From NCBI GenBank assembly GCA_000499405.2, contig HG738140.1:9823560-9887559 (forward strand): a stretch of 64,000 bases of DNA, read 5' to 3'. The translations under genes and the position numbers were made by a program. The DNA comes from Onchocerca volvulus. Lineage: Eukaryota; Nematoda; Chromadorea; Rhabditida; Onchocercidae. Of the stretch, positions 42,001-55,272 are shown in pieces (within the stretch, counting starts at the first letter, position 1; each line of letters begins with the position of its first letter). The notes below the pieces were generated by a model. The model saw only the letters and a list, made by a program, of their open reading frames with translations, had not been told where the DNA came from and made no database searches.

Positions 42001-43326
42001 TAAGATGTACCATGGCAATTGTGATTCTGCGATGAAATTTTTATAGCGCTAATTATGATGTTGATGAAACTTTTTATGCATAGAAATTTCATAGAAAAAA
42101 AGAAAAATAAAAATTTAATAGATTTTTGGTAACTTGACAAAAATTTTAATGCAAATTATATAGTTTTAGTGGTTCACCTCAGTTCGCAGCAGTTGAACGG
42201 CAGCATCCGAATTTTTAAATTCTGGCAACAATAAATGCGGCAAACAGATGGTTAAATTGATACTTTCACGAGCGCTTTTTGCATCAAAAAATTGTCGACG
42301 CTTATTAGGCTGAAATCTCACTCTTGTAAATAAATATTTTACAGATATCTTTCTAAAAAAAAAAATTATTGTCAAGGAGGGAAGTGCCTTTACGAAAAGA
42401 CGAACTGTTAGATTCGAAGCTTCCAAAAGTTCTTTCGAGAATTTCAGAATTCACTGATATCTATTCGGGAATCATCCCATTCAAATTTCTCGGCTGGATG
42501 AAATATAACAAAGCAAGCAGTATAAGAATCAATGTTCAAATACATTAATGCTTAATTTGCTGTATGAGAATTTTTTTTAAAGAATGACATTATTTCCCAT
42601 TCATCCAGCAAACGTATTGTCTAATCACAAGCCATAATGAAAGCATAGTAAATAAAAATATAAGAAATCACAGTGAAGTCCCCAAAAATCTTATTGAGAA
42701 TACCATCTTGTAATTTTTCGCATAATCAATGAAGCCTTTTCGTTAAATATCTTACAATAAGCATTATTTCGCTTTTTGATTCCATCATCTATTGTATTCA
42801 TCTGTTTTACTAGCATTTGATAGCTGTTTGTTAACGAATTGCTCACCTCTCCGCCAATTAGGAAATAGTATTGACAGTGTTTCGGAGGATGAAATGCCAC
42901 TTTTCGGATTATTAAATTTGGTGCTGGTGGACAAAGGATAAAGCACACTTTGGCTATCCATTTAAATGCGTGGCGCAATCTTTTCCATGGTGTCATCTCT
43001 TCGCCTTGCATTTTTTCCAATTCTTCCCAAGTCTGTGGATAATGTGATTATTATTAACTGACATATGTGTCAAGGAAGTTCAGTAAAAAGGTGCCACATT
43101 CAGACTCAGTAAATTTCAAACTCGTCATAGTACATATTAATGTACAAACAATGCTTGCGATTTGAATCAGTGATAAAAAACCGAGTATTATCCGTAAATA
43201 TTTTAATGCTCAAAAAAATTTCGAACATTGCATTCTTACTTGTTGATTTTCTTCAACAATACATTTACAGGTTCCATCCGATTCTGCAAGAAATTTATTG
43301 AACAAACTGAATTTTATGGCATCCAT
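39065..43326 (-). CDS. ABHD17-like alpha/beta hydrolase (FAM108 family)
   Basis: Serine hydrolase related to ABHD17 depalmitoylases, which remove palmitate from membrane proteins such as Ras. Exons 43326-43240, 43032-42847, 42309-42178, 41437-41279, 41073-40951 (or 40946), 40618-40519, 40179-40079, 39587-39440 and 39190-39065. Motifs: N-terminal CFILCPPAP then KVAFHPP, matching the family's Cys-rich membrane segment but with fewer cysteines; FDYSGFGLSTGTPTEKNVY; nucleophile GFSMGTA (Ser about residue 250); acid in CHGVEDVIV; and His in KATHQGIYSARKMW. The Ser-Asp-His triad is therefore intact. About 388 residues, longer than human ABHD17 (about 310). The junction after the 41.0 kb exon is out of phase with a GT donor (TTT|GTTTCG). 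A GC donor five bases on (GTTTC|GCGATA) restores phase but is a poor match, so this junction is uncertain. Confidence 0.88.
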
Positions 43327-44847
43327 TTAGAGTTGATAAAAGATTCTTGAGCAAACCTCCAGATTGTAGAATAAGCGATCCAAATACTCTTTTTCCGTCA
43401 TTATCCTAAATTATCTCTTAATAATCATCCATTACCACTATTCAATTAATCTTAATTGACAAAAGAGAAAAATCTGTATTCTAGACTTTTCCATAAAATA
43501 GTAGATATCATGTTTCTTTTGATCCAGCTTTCAAAAATGTATTTCTTGTAAAAGAAAAGCAACATTATGACTAATAAAATGAGAATGAATATTATCAATG
43601 ATATCTCTTATCTCTTTCTGTCTGCTCCTCTTTCCTATCACTACAAACATGTTGGATTTGAAGGAAATATAATTGACAAAGTTGTGTTATGTGATGTCAT
43701 TCGTGAGCACTTAGCATTGTATCAAAAATTAGCCGAAACAATTTCTTTTTTCTGCTTTTTCCTAATGATATTATGCAAAATTTATTTTGCTTACAGAGAA
43801 ACTTAAGAATTTTGAAAGATCCTTTCTTCAGAAATTTAAAAACTTTTGCTTTGTTGAAAATTAAATTATTAAAAAAAATTATCTATCAAACCTGATCTCC
43901 TTCACTAACCGAACTGGTATCAGGAGAAATCACTTGAGCGCACATATTTGATTCACTTCGAGACATGCAATGAATCAAAGAAATTGAAAATTTTTCATGA
44001 AATCTTACTTAAAAAAACTAAAAGTATGACAACCTGCAATGTATCAAATGAATTAATCGAATAAATTTGGACTAATCATTTCTTACAATGACTAATATAA
44101 CTTGATATTATTTGACAATGATTGTGTTTCAGTTGAATACAAATGAAATTTTATTCAAAATTAATTTCTATACAATAGGATAGATATGAAACTCAAAAAA
44201 GGTATAAAATGTTTTGTTTTTCCATATATTGTTCGAAATAGCTTACAGTAAATTTACAGATCTATTTTTTAAAAGAATTTTTAAAATCTCAAAATATTCA
44301 ACCAGTGAATCAGATCAATTTCGATAGGATGTTTTCAACTTTATGAAAATTCGTTGCTTAGCCACTTTCTGCTTGTTACTTATAATTTCAAAACAGTATA
44401 ATGATGGAAGAATGAATAACAGAAAGTTTAAATAGCCAAATAATAATGACAAATTTTTGCATAATTGCAAGAAAGTCTCATTTTTTTCTGTTCCACATGC
44501 AATGTTAAGTCCACTAAAGATAAAATGAGAGGCAATAAACTATTCGCAAATCCCTGAATTAATTTTAAAAAACTATAAACTCTTTCCTCTCCCTTCTTCC
44601 TCATTAAGCTGGCCAATATTTAAAGAGGAATAATGCTTAATCTCAAATATTCATTCCCAGTTTTTTCTTTTTTTTTTTTTAAATCTGAGAAGCCTTAAAT
44701 AGCGCTCTGAAATACGATGATGAAAGGCTCAAATGGATGCAATGAAATTTTATTATAAAATTGAAATTGAGTAAAACTATGAACAACAAAACATATAAAC
44801 AATACAATGTAGCAATTTAGTCATAGTTCTATGTGATAGGATTTCAT
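43327..44847. other. intergenic, no gene seen
   Basis: Upstream of the ABHD17-like gene. A 79-codon plus-strand frame at 43567-43806 has no recognised domain and ends in a hydrophobic stretch; I do not call it. Confidence 0.5.
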
Positions 44848-46646
44848 TCAGATTAAAATACCAAACAAAAACTTCCATAGCAATATGTTCATTGTAAGCC
44901 ATAACCTGGAAAATAAGTCAAAGGCGTAGTCGAAACCGTTAATTATAACGAGATTTACATTTATTCATTCTTTTTCGCATTCGAATTTCTCATTTTCCAT
45001 TGGAATTTTTCATAAATTAAGTGAATTTGATAAAATGTGATAAATTCTTCAACTGAAGAGATAAAAAATTGTTGAAATTTGCATAATATCTTAATCTTCT
45101 TGCAAAAAAAAATTACAATGATATTAAAATCGTGAATGATGAAACATACGTGAAATAGTTATTACTATTGATAACTCCATCTGAATAATCCTCATCGCTT
45201 TCATCTAATTCGTTATTTTCTTTATTCTTTAATAACATGCATATTTTAAGAAATTGGTATGACAAATTTGCAATTGTTGAAGAATAAGATTTGTTAATTT
45301 AAATTTCGACTGTCAAGGAATCTAGAAATCAGATTGAAACTTCAATTGCAAAATTTAAAGAAACTTAAATTAAATTCAAAACTTTCAATGATATCGAAGT
45401 GAATAATCAACTTTGCATTTTTTATCTTTTTTTCTTTTTCTTTTTTTGGCTGCTACAGAAAATAACTACCTCGTTACTTGATTCTTCATAATCTTCACTG
45501 CCATCATTGCTATCATTTCGCAATTCATCATTATTTTTCATTATCTTTTTATCCTTCAGTTGCTTTTTTGCCGTTGTATCCACATACTAGAATGATGTTG
45601 TCTTTCGTGAATCGTAAGTAAAACCGATTATTTTCGCTTTATAACGATCTAACCATAAATCGTAAATAGGATAAATCGTTTCCATTTGCCAGTTAATGAA
45701 TGGATGTGAATTAAGTATTTTCTAACATTTGATTATACTTTGGACAGAGGATATTAATCTGGCTTCCTTATTATTCAATAAAGTTATTTCGAAACTTTAA
45801 AGCGCATTGTTTGGTTCTTATAAACCATATCTCTGAAATTAATAATTCAAAATATGAAAAAAAATGTGAGAGAATTGAAAAATTACCAAAACATCTTGTA
45901 GTAATCTTTCCTCATTAATTCTGGGTAAGTTATCCAAGTATTCAAGATTCATCTCTAAAATTAATAATTGTCTTTAAAATCGCAGGAATATCAACAAATT
46001 AATAATTATGTAGCAAATTAGAAATAAGTAAAAAACAAATTAAACTTGGAGAAAAACAAAAAAAAACTCATTGATCAAATAGAAGTTATGAAGGCATTTA
46101 AGCAATCTCATATTACCTCACGTTACATTTAAACATTTAAGCAAGGTAGAGTGCGATGTACTAATCAAATATCAGAAAAGCATATTTTCAAAATTTAAGA
46201 AGCTGCATATATTTCATATCTTGCTTATGGGATACATGCGTGATGGTTAGTTCAAGTTGGATATTAAAATAAAACTTTAAAACGAAATTTTGTAGCAATT
46301 AAATCCTAAAAATATAATAATATGCAGAAAGGTCTGACCTTCTGTAGAAACCTTGATATTGTTGTCATCATTACTATTCATTTTTTCATAAGGAACATTT
46401 TTTGATGTCATTTTATGATTTTGTTCACGCTAAAAACGTAGATTGAAAGGTCAAAAAAGTTTGAAAACAGTCAAAAAATATTTTAAAAAAGCAGGAAAAG
46501 AGGATATTAAGGATCAAATTGATAAATTTTCCGAATTTTGTGAAGTTAGCAGCAAACTTTCATACCTGAATTATCATAGAACATGTTGTTTTCTCCAAAA
46601 CCAGTAGAAATATGCAAAATGTAGCAGTGCGGAACATTTTTGCCAT
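44848..46646 (-). CDS. small acidic secreted or membrane-anchored protein, unknown family
   Basis: Six small exons, 46646-46566, 46429-46339, 45954-45887, 45586-45470, 45226-45150 and 44905-44848, all join in phase to 163 residues. N-terminus MAKMFRTATFCIFLLVLEKT is a clear signal peptide. The middle is hydrophilic, Asn/Asp/Glu/Lys-rich: YEKMNSNDDNNIK, EYLDNLPRINEERLLQ, then acidic DGSEDYEESSNE and NELDESDEDYSDGV, with tyrosines inside acidic runs (possible tyrosine sulfation). The C-terminus is a hydrophobic tail of about 20 residues (LWLTMNILLWKFLFGILI), as in a GPI-anchor signal or a C-terminal membrane anchor. No cysteines occur in the mature middle part. I recognise no family. An AACAG acceptor about 12 bases before the ATG fits trans-splicing. 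Confidence 0.68.
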
Positions 46647-47566
46647 CTTTTCAGCCGACTGTTAACAACTTAAATCCAAAAATTTGTAGTTTTATTCGGT
46701 AAATTCTTTCAAGATGAAGAAAAAATTTGGTCGAGAAATCGGAGAATAAGCTTATTTTAGAATCAATAAGATAATAAAAGAATCAATTAAGAAATATGAT
46801 CAAATATAAAAATTAGGGCATATTGCTTTTTCCTTAAGTCTCTAAATCTGAGAACTCTAAATTAGGATTAAAATAACACGATTCAAGAATACCTAAAAAT
46901 GAATCAACCTATGGAGTAGCAGACCAGCGATACACTAAACAATCAAATTATTAAATTAAAAATAGAAAGTAATAACTGAACCAGAAGGATTATATAATTG
47001 AAGAAAATTGACATGTATAATGTTTAGTAACAGCAGTAAATCAATAGTAAGATCAATAATAAGCCCCAGTAGAGCATCATACAGTCTGAATTATTACTAT
47101 AAATTTGTCATTCAATAAGTTTTTAAAAGTTATTCTTATTAACTGTAGCACTGAATTCTGTTGATGAGAAGGACCGATATAATTCGTCAGAATCATTCAT
47201 TTCTGGTTTTCGTAGTACAAATTTTTCATTCCATAGAAAGCATGAATGATTTGTGAGAAATTTCCAAGAAGCAGTAGAAAACGTCGAAAGAAATTTCATA
47301 ATGTAATTCTTGCAATTTGCAGCAGCTTTCTTGCATGTCGATGAACAATAAATCTTTATTTTTTTTCGATAGCTAATGCATAAGTCAAATTGACAGATAC
47401 TTTTGATTTTTATTTTCAAGTTAATATACTGCTCATATCAGTATTTAATTATTTGAATAACTATAATTGTATCAACTCGATAATCTTCCATTGTTTTCAT
47501 CTTTTGTAAACTATCACATTTATGAACAAATTGTGATATATCAATAGTATTAAAGATGATATTAAA
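46647..47566. other. intergenic, no gene seen
   Basis: Spacer between the P450 stop and the acidic-protein start. The minus-strand frame at 47123-47419 has no splice context or domain. Confidence 0.5.
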
Positions 47567-50500
47567 TTATACAACTTCATTTCGAGCACGTATCTGGCAT
47601 ACATAGTCTTGGGGTACTGATACCATACCAGGATATCGTTTTAAAGTTGGTGGTTTTCCTAAAACCAAAGTCTATTTAAAAAGATTGTGAAAACTCAAAA
47701 AAACAAAATTTTTTTCACAATTCGCTATTTGCTCAATTTATTTCATTTTATGAACAAGATTTCTTTTTTTCTTTTAAAAAATGAACTTCGTTGCAATGTG
47801 AAAATGAAGAACTTTTTTTGGAAAGAATTGCTCAAATTTTTTACTGTCACAGCATATTTTATTATTTCATTGTCTTAATTTGCATAAATTTACGACTCCG
47901 ATATTTTGCGTATGTTTGGGAGAACAAACACATATAAGCGATATGATTACGAAATTGAATTGCGAAATAAGGCAAACTGATAAGCTTGGACGAACTTAAA
48001 ATAAATTACATAAAATATGGAGAAGATAATTTGTCTTGAATCCACATCAATTTTTGATTTTCCGCTTAATTCTTCTGAAATTTTAAAGAAAAGCAATTCA
48101 CGTTTACCATAAGCAGCAGAGAATTCGAAATTCTGCAGTAAAGTTGTCAAGATGATGAAAAGTTCCGTTCGGGCAAGTGCCTCTCCCAGACACGATCGCT
48201 TCCCAATACCAAATGGCATGAAATACTCAAAGTTGAGAAGAGTACCTTCACTGTTAAGGAATCGTGTTGGTTGGAAAATTTCTGCATTTGGATAAAGATT
48301 TTCATCGAAATTAATGGCACCAATTTGCGGCATTATTACTGTACCCTGGAATGGATTTGGCAAGTAAATCGAAATGAAGCAAAAGTTTCGATTTCAATGC
48401 CATCATTTCTCACCTTCTGAATTTTATAGCCAGATAAAGTAGTGTTGCAAGTAGTAGCATGCAGTATGTGCCATGGTAAAACATTAATGATGCGTTGCAC
48501 CTCGCAAATCACTGCCAGTGTATAGTGCATGCAAGTTCGATCTGCCCAGCACACCATTCTCGTTCCGAGATTCTGAATACCAGCCGGAATTAAGCTACTG
48601 TTACAGTATATAGATAAATGCTGAATAGTCGGCTCCATTTGAATATAAACTTTTTTGCTGCACCAAATTCAAACACAGATTTAACTCTCAGCTGTAGTTT
48701 CAAAAATCCGATCATCAGGAGGGAGTTACATTGTAATTTCTTGATAGAACTAATTTTTAAATTTAAGATCTTAAAAAAATGCTATCGAATCGGAAATTAG
48801 CATAGAAGGAATAATTTATCAATCAATCGGTTAAATGCTTCAAAATATTTGTTTCTACTCGATTACATTCATCCGTGCAAAACATTACTTTATCGATCTC
48901 ATCGTGCATAAGTTTCTGGACATCTGGATTGTGAATTAGATAGATAATCACCCAGCGAAGCGTTGTTACTGTTGTTTCCATTCCACCTGTCCACAGATCA
49001 CCAGAATTCAGAGCCAATGTTATTTTGCTGAAGATGTGCACGACGAATGATTGTTTCATTAAAAAAAAAAAAAAAAAAAAAAAAAATCTTTAAAATGTGC
49101 TGTAATATTCTTTTCATTTCTTAAAAATCAAATATCATAAGTGAATCAAATTAAAAATTGATTATGCTGTTTAATAAACGACTTATCAAAGTCTGAACAA
49201 TGTGGAAAATGCAAATTCTATTATCATTGCGGAATGTACGCAAGTTGAATAACAAATGATAGAGATAAACAATATTAATTTAACTTCATTTCACTTCTGC
49301 AGAATTACCACTCATGCTATCTATAACATCTTGTTAACATGAGAAAGAAGGCTCAATTTTCTTACTTGTATTCTCTTTTCTCCGTGTACTTAATCATATT
49401 TTTCAGGTAAGCATCAATGAAATCATTCGGCTCATCATCTTTGCTCGTAGAAGTAATAATTGCCTTTTCATGTTCTTCAATATGTTTCAAAAAAAATCGC
49501 TGTAATGCAAAGCCATTTTTGCAAAAACGATAATACGTCGGCAACAAAAATCGTACAACTGGATAACGATCCACAACTAACATCGGAATACTGACGAACT
49601 GGAATAGATATAATCAAAACTAATCATAATTTGCAATCATAGAAATCAATACTAGAAAGTATACAATTATTTTCTAAAATTGACTTCCCTGTTAGTCCCA
49701 CTTCTAGATTAGTTGCAAAACATAATTGATAATTAAATTGCAGGTGTATTAAATATTACTTATACATAACTCTTACATCTTTAAGGATAGAGTCGATTAG
49801 TTTTTTGAATCGTAAAAATTCTTGGTCACCATATTCGTAATTTTTGCCGAGAACTAGATCATGGATAATATTACCCACGCAGAATGTAATTGGTAAGTGG
49901 AGATCAGTTATTGTAGTTTCCTGTAAATAAATCAGTAATTAGATATAGAACTTAAAAAGCAAGATAGGTGAATGTTAACCCGAATTTTTGAAAATAGGTA
50001 CACGGGCAACTGAATATCATCAATTCTCGATTTTTATGGTCAATAGAATAGCAGAATCTCGAGAAAACATTGTTGAAATCAGATCGCAAGATCACATAAA
50101 GAAAAGTAACAAGCTACCAGTCCACTGGCTCCTATTTGCTTCCTCAGCTGCTGAATGAGAATATCAGTATAATGCCGGATTTTTTGCTCCATCATATTAT
50201 TACCCATTCCAAAATCACGAAAAACTCTTAGAGCAAAACGTTTCTGGTGACTCCACTTCTCATTTTGTGATAAAATAATCCCATCACCATCTGGACAATG
50301 ATTACTAAAGATTCCGTAAACGAATGACATCGGCCGACCAGCAAAAATGTTTCCTGAATGTTTCAAATAAACTCCCGAGTCAAAGTCTCTCTGCTCAAAC
50401 ATGCACTTAAAACCTGAATACTTTACTGTTTTAATAATGTTTACAACTTAGTTTGTTGCTCTGTCGCAGACTTCACATGAACTACTCTATTTCATTCGTT

Positions 50501-51360
50501 TGAATTGAATCTTTCAAACAGGATAATTAAAAGATTGAAATATTCGTTTCAATTACCAGACTGTATGAGCGATCTTACCTTGGCTAACGAGTGTTTCACG
50601 AAGAAGTTTGTAATCTGCAAGCACGATAATTGGTCCAGGCAACCATATGGTGAACACTGGACCAAATTTCTTTTTCCATTTGATTATTGAACGATGTGGA
50701 TAGGCTAGGTCAATCTGAAACATATTGTTCACTTCTGTGAGAGGAAACTTTTCTATTAAACTTTTTATGGATGTACACCTAGCAAAAACATTGCAGTGTC
50801 GACTTAGACTGAAGTCAAAAATTTCCCAGACAATTATCAACAGCTTAAAATTTGAGCTGCTAATGCAGAAGTATTAGAATTTTATATCTTTCAAGCCCTC
50901 AACTATAAATTTTTATCTAAATTCTTTCGTCTTACTAAAGCCAATATTTAGTAATTTGATATTAAAATTGTTTGTCTCAAAATTAAGATTAATGTTGCCC
51001 TCAGATAACTATTGACTTTTGTTTGAAGTAACAGTTAAATTATAAAATCAAGCTGTTCTTATAAGTCAAAAACTCGACGTGTTTTGGCGTAAAACAGCTT
51101 AAGCGCAAATTTTGCAGTTATACCTTCAGAAAAATTATCTAGCATTCTGTGACATATTTTAAAAATTCTTCTATGTGGCATTAATTTAGTAGTCTATTCA
51201 GTTAAATTATATTTCTTGTTACCTGCAAGAAATTCCCAATAAAAGGTAGTGGGATTGGTCCTGGTGGATATTTGTATCGCAGAACCACATATTCGTTATA
51301 CAGGTAATAGATGAAGGCGTGGAATATAATGAATATTACAATGGCAAAAAGTGCAGGCAT
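47567..51360 (-). CDS. cytochrome P450, clan-2 microsomal type
   Basis: Haem-thiolate monooxygenase anchored in the ER membrane. Exons 51360-51223, 50714-50579, 50413-50118, 49920-49777, 49598-49366, 49027-48859, 48572-48414, 48345-48108 and 47658-47567 are in phase: 534 residues. Features in order: N-terminal membrane anchor (MPALFAIVIFIIFHAFIYYL); Pro-rich hinge YPPGPIPLPFIGN; KKFGPVFTIWLP; KWSHQKRFALRVFRDFGMG (C-helix W-x-x-x-R); I-helix DLWTGGMETTVTTLRW (the GGMETT oxygen-activating motif); K-helix EVQR; NVLPWHILHATT; FQPTRFL (PERF-like); and haem loop FGIGKRSCLGEALAR with Cys about residue 477. The short last exon (KPPTLKRYPGMVSV...) is typical of C. elegans CYP33/CYP35/CYP36-like proteins. 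The family could not be fixed by eye. All catalytic motifs are intact, so a working enzyme is expected. Confidence 0.95.
49066..49086. repeat. poly-A/T tract in a P450 intron
   Basis: A homopolymer run beginning near 49060 lies just upstream (minus sense) of the acceptor at 49028. Its exact length may be unreliable in assemblies. Confidence 0.7.
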
Positions 51361-51899
51361 AAAGACAATACTAAATTGCAAAATATTGTTTGGACAAAGA
51401 AATTAAATTTTTACAGCGAAATAATAAGTGCTCGACAGTCTCTTCTAAAACAAAAATCTAATAATGGAAGGGACTTTTCTCTGTAGAACTGGATTGCGAG
51501 ACGAAAATTTTCAATCCAGTAAAAACTTTTACTTTTATACCATTTTTTGACCTTAATGGATTCATAATTTCATTTACCAGCAACATCGTTCATTTTTTAT
51601 TTTCTACACTTTTATTTAATAACAACAAAACGCCAAACAAATACTAACAAATGTAAGTGGCACATAATTTATTTATTTTTTGGCCGTCTCTTCTTAAAAA
51701 CTTGTTTAATATTAAAACATACAAAACGACAAATTAGGAAAAAAAAAAAACAAACTGAAATTATAATAATGGAAAAACATGACAATAATTGAAGAATGTT
51801 TTGATAAATCACAAGATTTCAAGTATTTCTTCATTTTCTTTCTGTTTTCTTCATTCATACATTTTTGGTTCTTACAAGCATGTTTTTTCGATGATTTAA

Positions 51900-53388
51900 T
51901 TATAGTTGCCAATTTAGGCCATTTATCCTGTCTTTAAACTCTTTCTTAACATCTTCATCTACATTTTTGTAGAATTCATTAATTTTATTCATCCGATCCA
52001 TATCCTTCATCTCTGGATTCATCAACACCGCCGATAACTGCAGAATTTTTCTTCTTCTAGCTAACATTCTTTATATTTTTTTAGATACATATTTAATCTC
52101 ATTATTAATGTTACTCGTTTAACAAATAAAGGTAATGTACCATAAAGTTCCAACTTATGAAATAATTTGTTCATAATACATGCATCTTGAAAATCTTGTC
52201 TCTTTTTTTTATTTAATTGGTAATTTTTTAATCAGTAGTAATTAGAAATATTGTAGTACGTATAAGAAGCATTCGCAAAATGAATACCTTTGCGAAAACA
52301 GTTTGCGCCTTGTTAGACATGCTTGCGACAATAGCATGAACTCGATCACGTTTTTCTCTTTCTTCCAACTCTTTCATTCGTCGATAACGATCGTATAGCT
52401 CCTATAAAAAAAAAATACACTTATCACTAATTATGGTTTTGCTAACTTTTTCCAATTAATCTTTTCATGCTTTATTTTTTCGTTTCAGTAATATGTAATC
52501 AAATTACCTGATTTTTTTCATCCAAAGTCGAAACTAATTGATCTAATTTGCTTTGTTTCTGTTGGAAACTTTCGTCTGGATTTAATACGATTTTGTAGAA
52601 CTGCAATTCAAAGCATTTTGCATACTTATTTATGTAAAGTTTGGCTTTCAAGAAACTTTTTAGCTTAATGAAATTTAGACCCATGATCTAACGAATTGGC
52701 ATTCTGAATTAGCATAAAACATAATCTATGTATTAAACTCACTTTCTTTTGTACATCATCCGATGTTCCACTTAAAAAATCCGGCAGATTATTTCTTATA
52801 TGAATTGAGATATCATAATCATTTTCTGGCTTTGTTGAGATACGATTCATAACGTCATTTTTTTTTATTTCCGTAACATAACCAATATATTCCTTCTGGT
52901 TCGTAAATTGGGGAGGGTTATTTGTCATCCAAGTTGATTGAAATAGAAGATTTTGAAGACTTGGTGTTGGAACCGTGAAAGCTTGTAGGGAAGGCGATGG
53001 ATGAATGGAGATTGGAAATGACATCGAATATAAATTTGGGTTGAATTCATATACCTGGAATGTTATTTGAAGTCAAAAAATTTTTAAATAAATCGCATCA
53101 CTGCAGCAAATTCACACCTATTAAAATTTTCATGCATCAAATCTAGAGGCAATTATTTTAGCTTGCTAATCCTAGCTAAGTACAACATAAAATGAATCAA
53201 ATTATTGGATATAACAAGCTTACTGGCATTGGTATTCTTGGATGTGATTGCTGATGATTAGGATAAAAAGTAGGTTTTTCCATTATTTGATACTTATCAG
53301 GCGATCGATACTGCCATATTTGATTATTGAATTGCGCATTGATTTTAATGAAATGCAAGTTAATCACTAATATCCATACAGACCACAT
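51900..53388 (-). CDS. SXP/RAL-2 family (DUF148) secreted nematode protein
   Basis: Exons 53388-53224, 53054-52743, 52600-52508, 52401-52288 and 52037-51900 join in phase: 273 residues. Signal peptide MWSVWILVINLHFIKINA is followed by a Gln/Pro/Tyr-rich region (about 19-125; e.g. IHPSPSLQAFTVPTPSLQ) and then the DUF148 helical domain: LPDFLSGTSDDVQKK, FYKIVLNPDESFQQKQSKLD, LYDRYRRMKELEEREKRDRV, MSNKAQTVFAKLSAVLMNP, and the terminal NEFYKNVDEDVKKEFKDRIN. SXP/RAL-2 proteins are nematode-specific, secreted or surface-associated, often immunogenic, and some bind metal ions; the core is usually 150-200 residues, so this one carries a long N-terminal extension. Exons are in phase 0 throughout. Next upstream on the same strand is intergenic sequence; 540 bases downstream lies the P450 start. 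Confidence 0.92.
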
Positions 53389-55027
53389 TCGAAAAATACA
53401 AATAATAAAAATTAGATGTGATTACAGACAGTGAAAGTAGTGTTTGGCAGCAGTGAAATTCGAAAATATACTAGAATGAGGACAAGTACTGAACCCATTG
53501 CTCAAACAAAAATTTAGATAGAATGGAAATTTCAACTTTCGGTAAAGAGTAAAATAAAATCGGCTTATAAAGAGGTAAGAAGTTTTTAAAAGATGGACTG
53601 AAAAGAAAATAGGTTACTGCACACAGCTAAAATATTACTGTCTTTTACCAACCAATTGTGGTGCCAAAATCGCCCAATTTAAGAGATTTACGCAAGGATA
53701 ATAATCAAAAAAATGATTCTATTTTCCAATATTTTATTCTGGAAAGCTGTTTTGATGAAAATGTTTGAAATAAACTAGCTCAAATGAAGTTAAATTAAAA
53801 TTTAAAGTATTAAAACTATCTTTTCATTTTTTCATATATTGAAATATTAATAAAATATCTAAAATAGAAAAATACATAAAGATCCGAGAAAATCATAAAA
53901 ATGGCAATACTTCCATAGAATGATAAATTTAAAAAAAACTAATGGTTACCGTTGAAGGTCATTCAGTCATGAACTCTGATTACACTACATTTTTTTGACC
54001 TTGGATCATCACAATGATTTTTAAATACTGGAAACTGACGGCAGTTGATTAGAAATAGATATGGATAATCTGATTGAATTCAATAGCTCAATGCATACAA
54101 CAGTTTGTCGGTCGCTATCTAATGAAAATTTTGAAAGAAAAAGAGATGAATGGTGATAATTCAAGATAAAAATTTTAAGAATACTTTGTTTCACAATTAA
54201 ATATGTTTTTCATATCATCATCTCTTTCTAATCAATAACTGGTCATCGCTTGACCATACCAAATGTGGTAATTCGTAAAATTTCGTCTCTTTTCAATCTC
54301 TTATTTTTAGCAGTTTGTTGTTTAGAATGATTTTCATACTTCATATTACAAGATTCCAATAAAATTTTCTCTTAATAAGTGATCGCAAAAAACAAATGCC
54401 TAGATCAGTATGCTCCAGCCAGTGACATCACTATGCATTGATTTTTTCCATTGCATCGACTTCGACTGCAGTAAACGCTATTCCATACGAATTACTGGTA
54501 TAGGATTAACCAGGTTGTGATTTGAATTTGCGACAATAATTTATGGTAAATCTAAGACATTGCATGATTTTACGTAAAATTAGTATTTCCTAAAGAAATG
54601 TCTCATTTGTTATTATTCAAAAATCGTAAATAAGTCAAATTCAAACAAAACTGAGAATGGAAAATTTGTATTTAAATGCGAAAATCCAAGAATAACATCA
54701 TTTATTCCGATTTGTATATTCTTTTCGATATAAAACAAACATTTTTCACATTCAGAACAAAAACAACACTTTTAGTAAGTGATTCACTAACATTTTTTAT
54801 CATTTTATACGTACATATCTTCTGGCAGTCTTGTGAGGATTCGGCATGCTGCATAAATGCAAACGATATTCGACTAAAGGAAAAGCTTGAATATTGCTGT
54901 TAAATGAATAATAATCCTTTTTTTTATGGCATTTATTTCATCTATTTTAATTGTAAAAATCATTAATTGAATCATTTGAATGAATCTGCCCTTCAATCGC
55001 CGGCAAGATATATTAAATAAATAATTT

Positions 55028-55272
55028 TCATGAATTGTAATTGTCGTCAATTATATTCTGTCAAGTAAATAATGTTTCTGCATCTTTTTCTCTTTTTACT
55101 TCCGTGTAATTATCCAGCATTTGATACTGTTCTATAAGTAATACCATTTTTATCAAAATTTTATAAAATTTACTATTTTCACGATTTCTGATAATGATAT
55201 ATTCTATCAGCTATCTCCTTGCGGCATTTTTCATCTTCCTCATTACTATGTCCAAACGATGTATCGTAATAT
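55028..55272 (-). other. possible 3' exons of an unrecognised minus-strand gene
   Basis: A 32-base exon-like piece at 55131-55100 (EQYQMLDNYTE, flanked by TTATAG and GTAAAA) is followed in phase by 55057-55028 (NIIDDNYNS-stop, after TTGACAG). Upstream, 55272-55180 reads SFGHSNEEDEKCRKEIAD then RIYHYQKS, but its donor phase does not match. The sequence is acidic and coding-like; no family is recognised. Confidence 0.25.
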
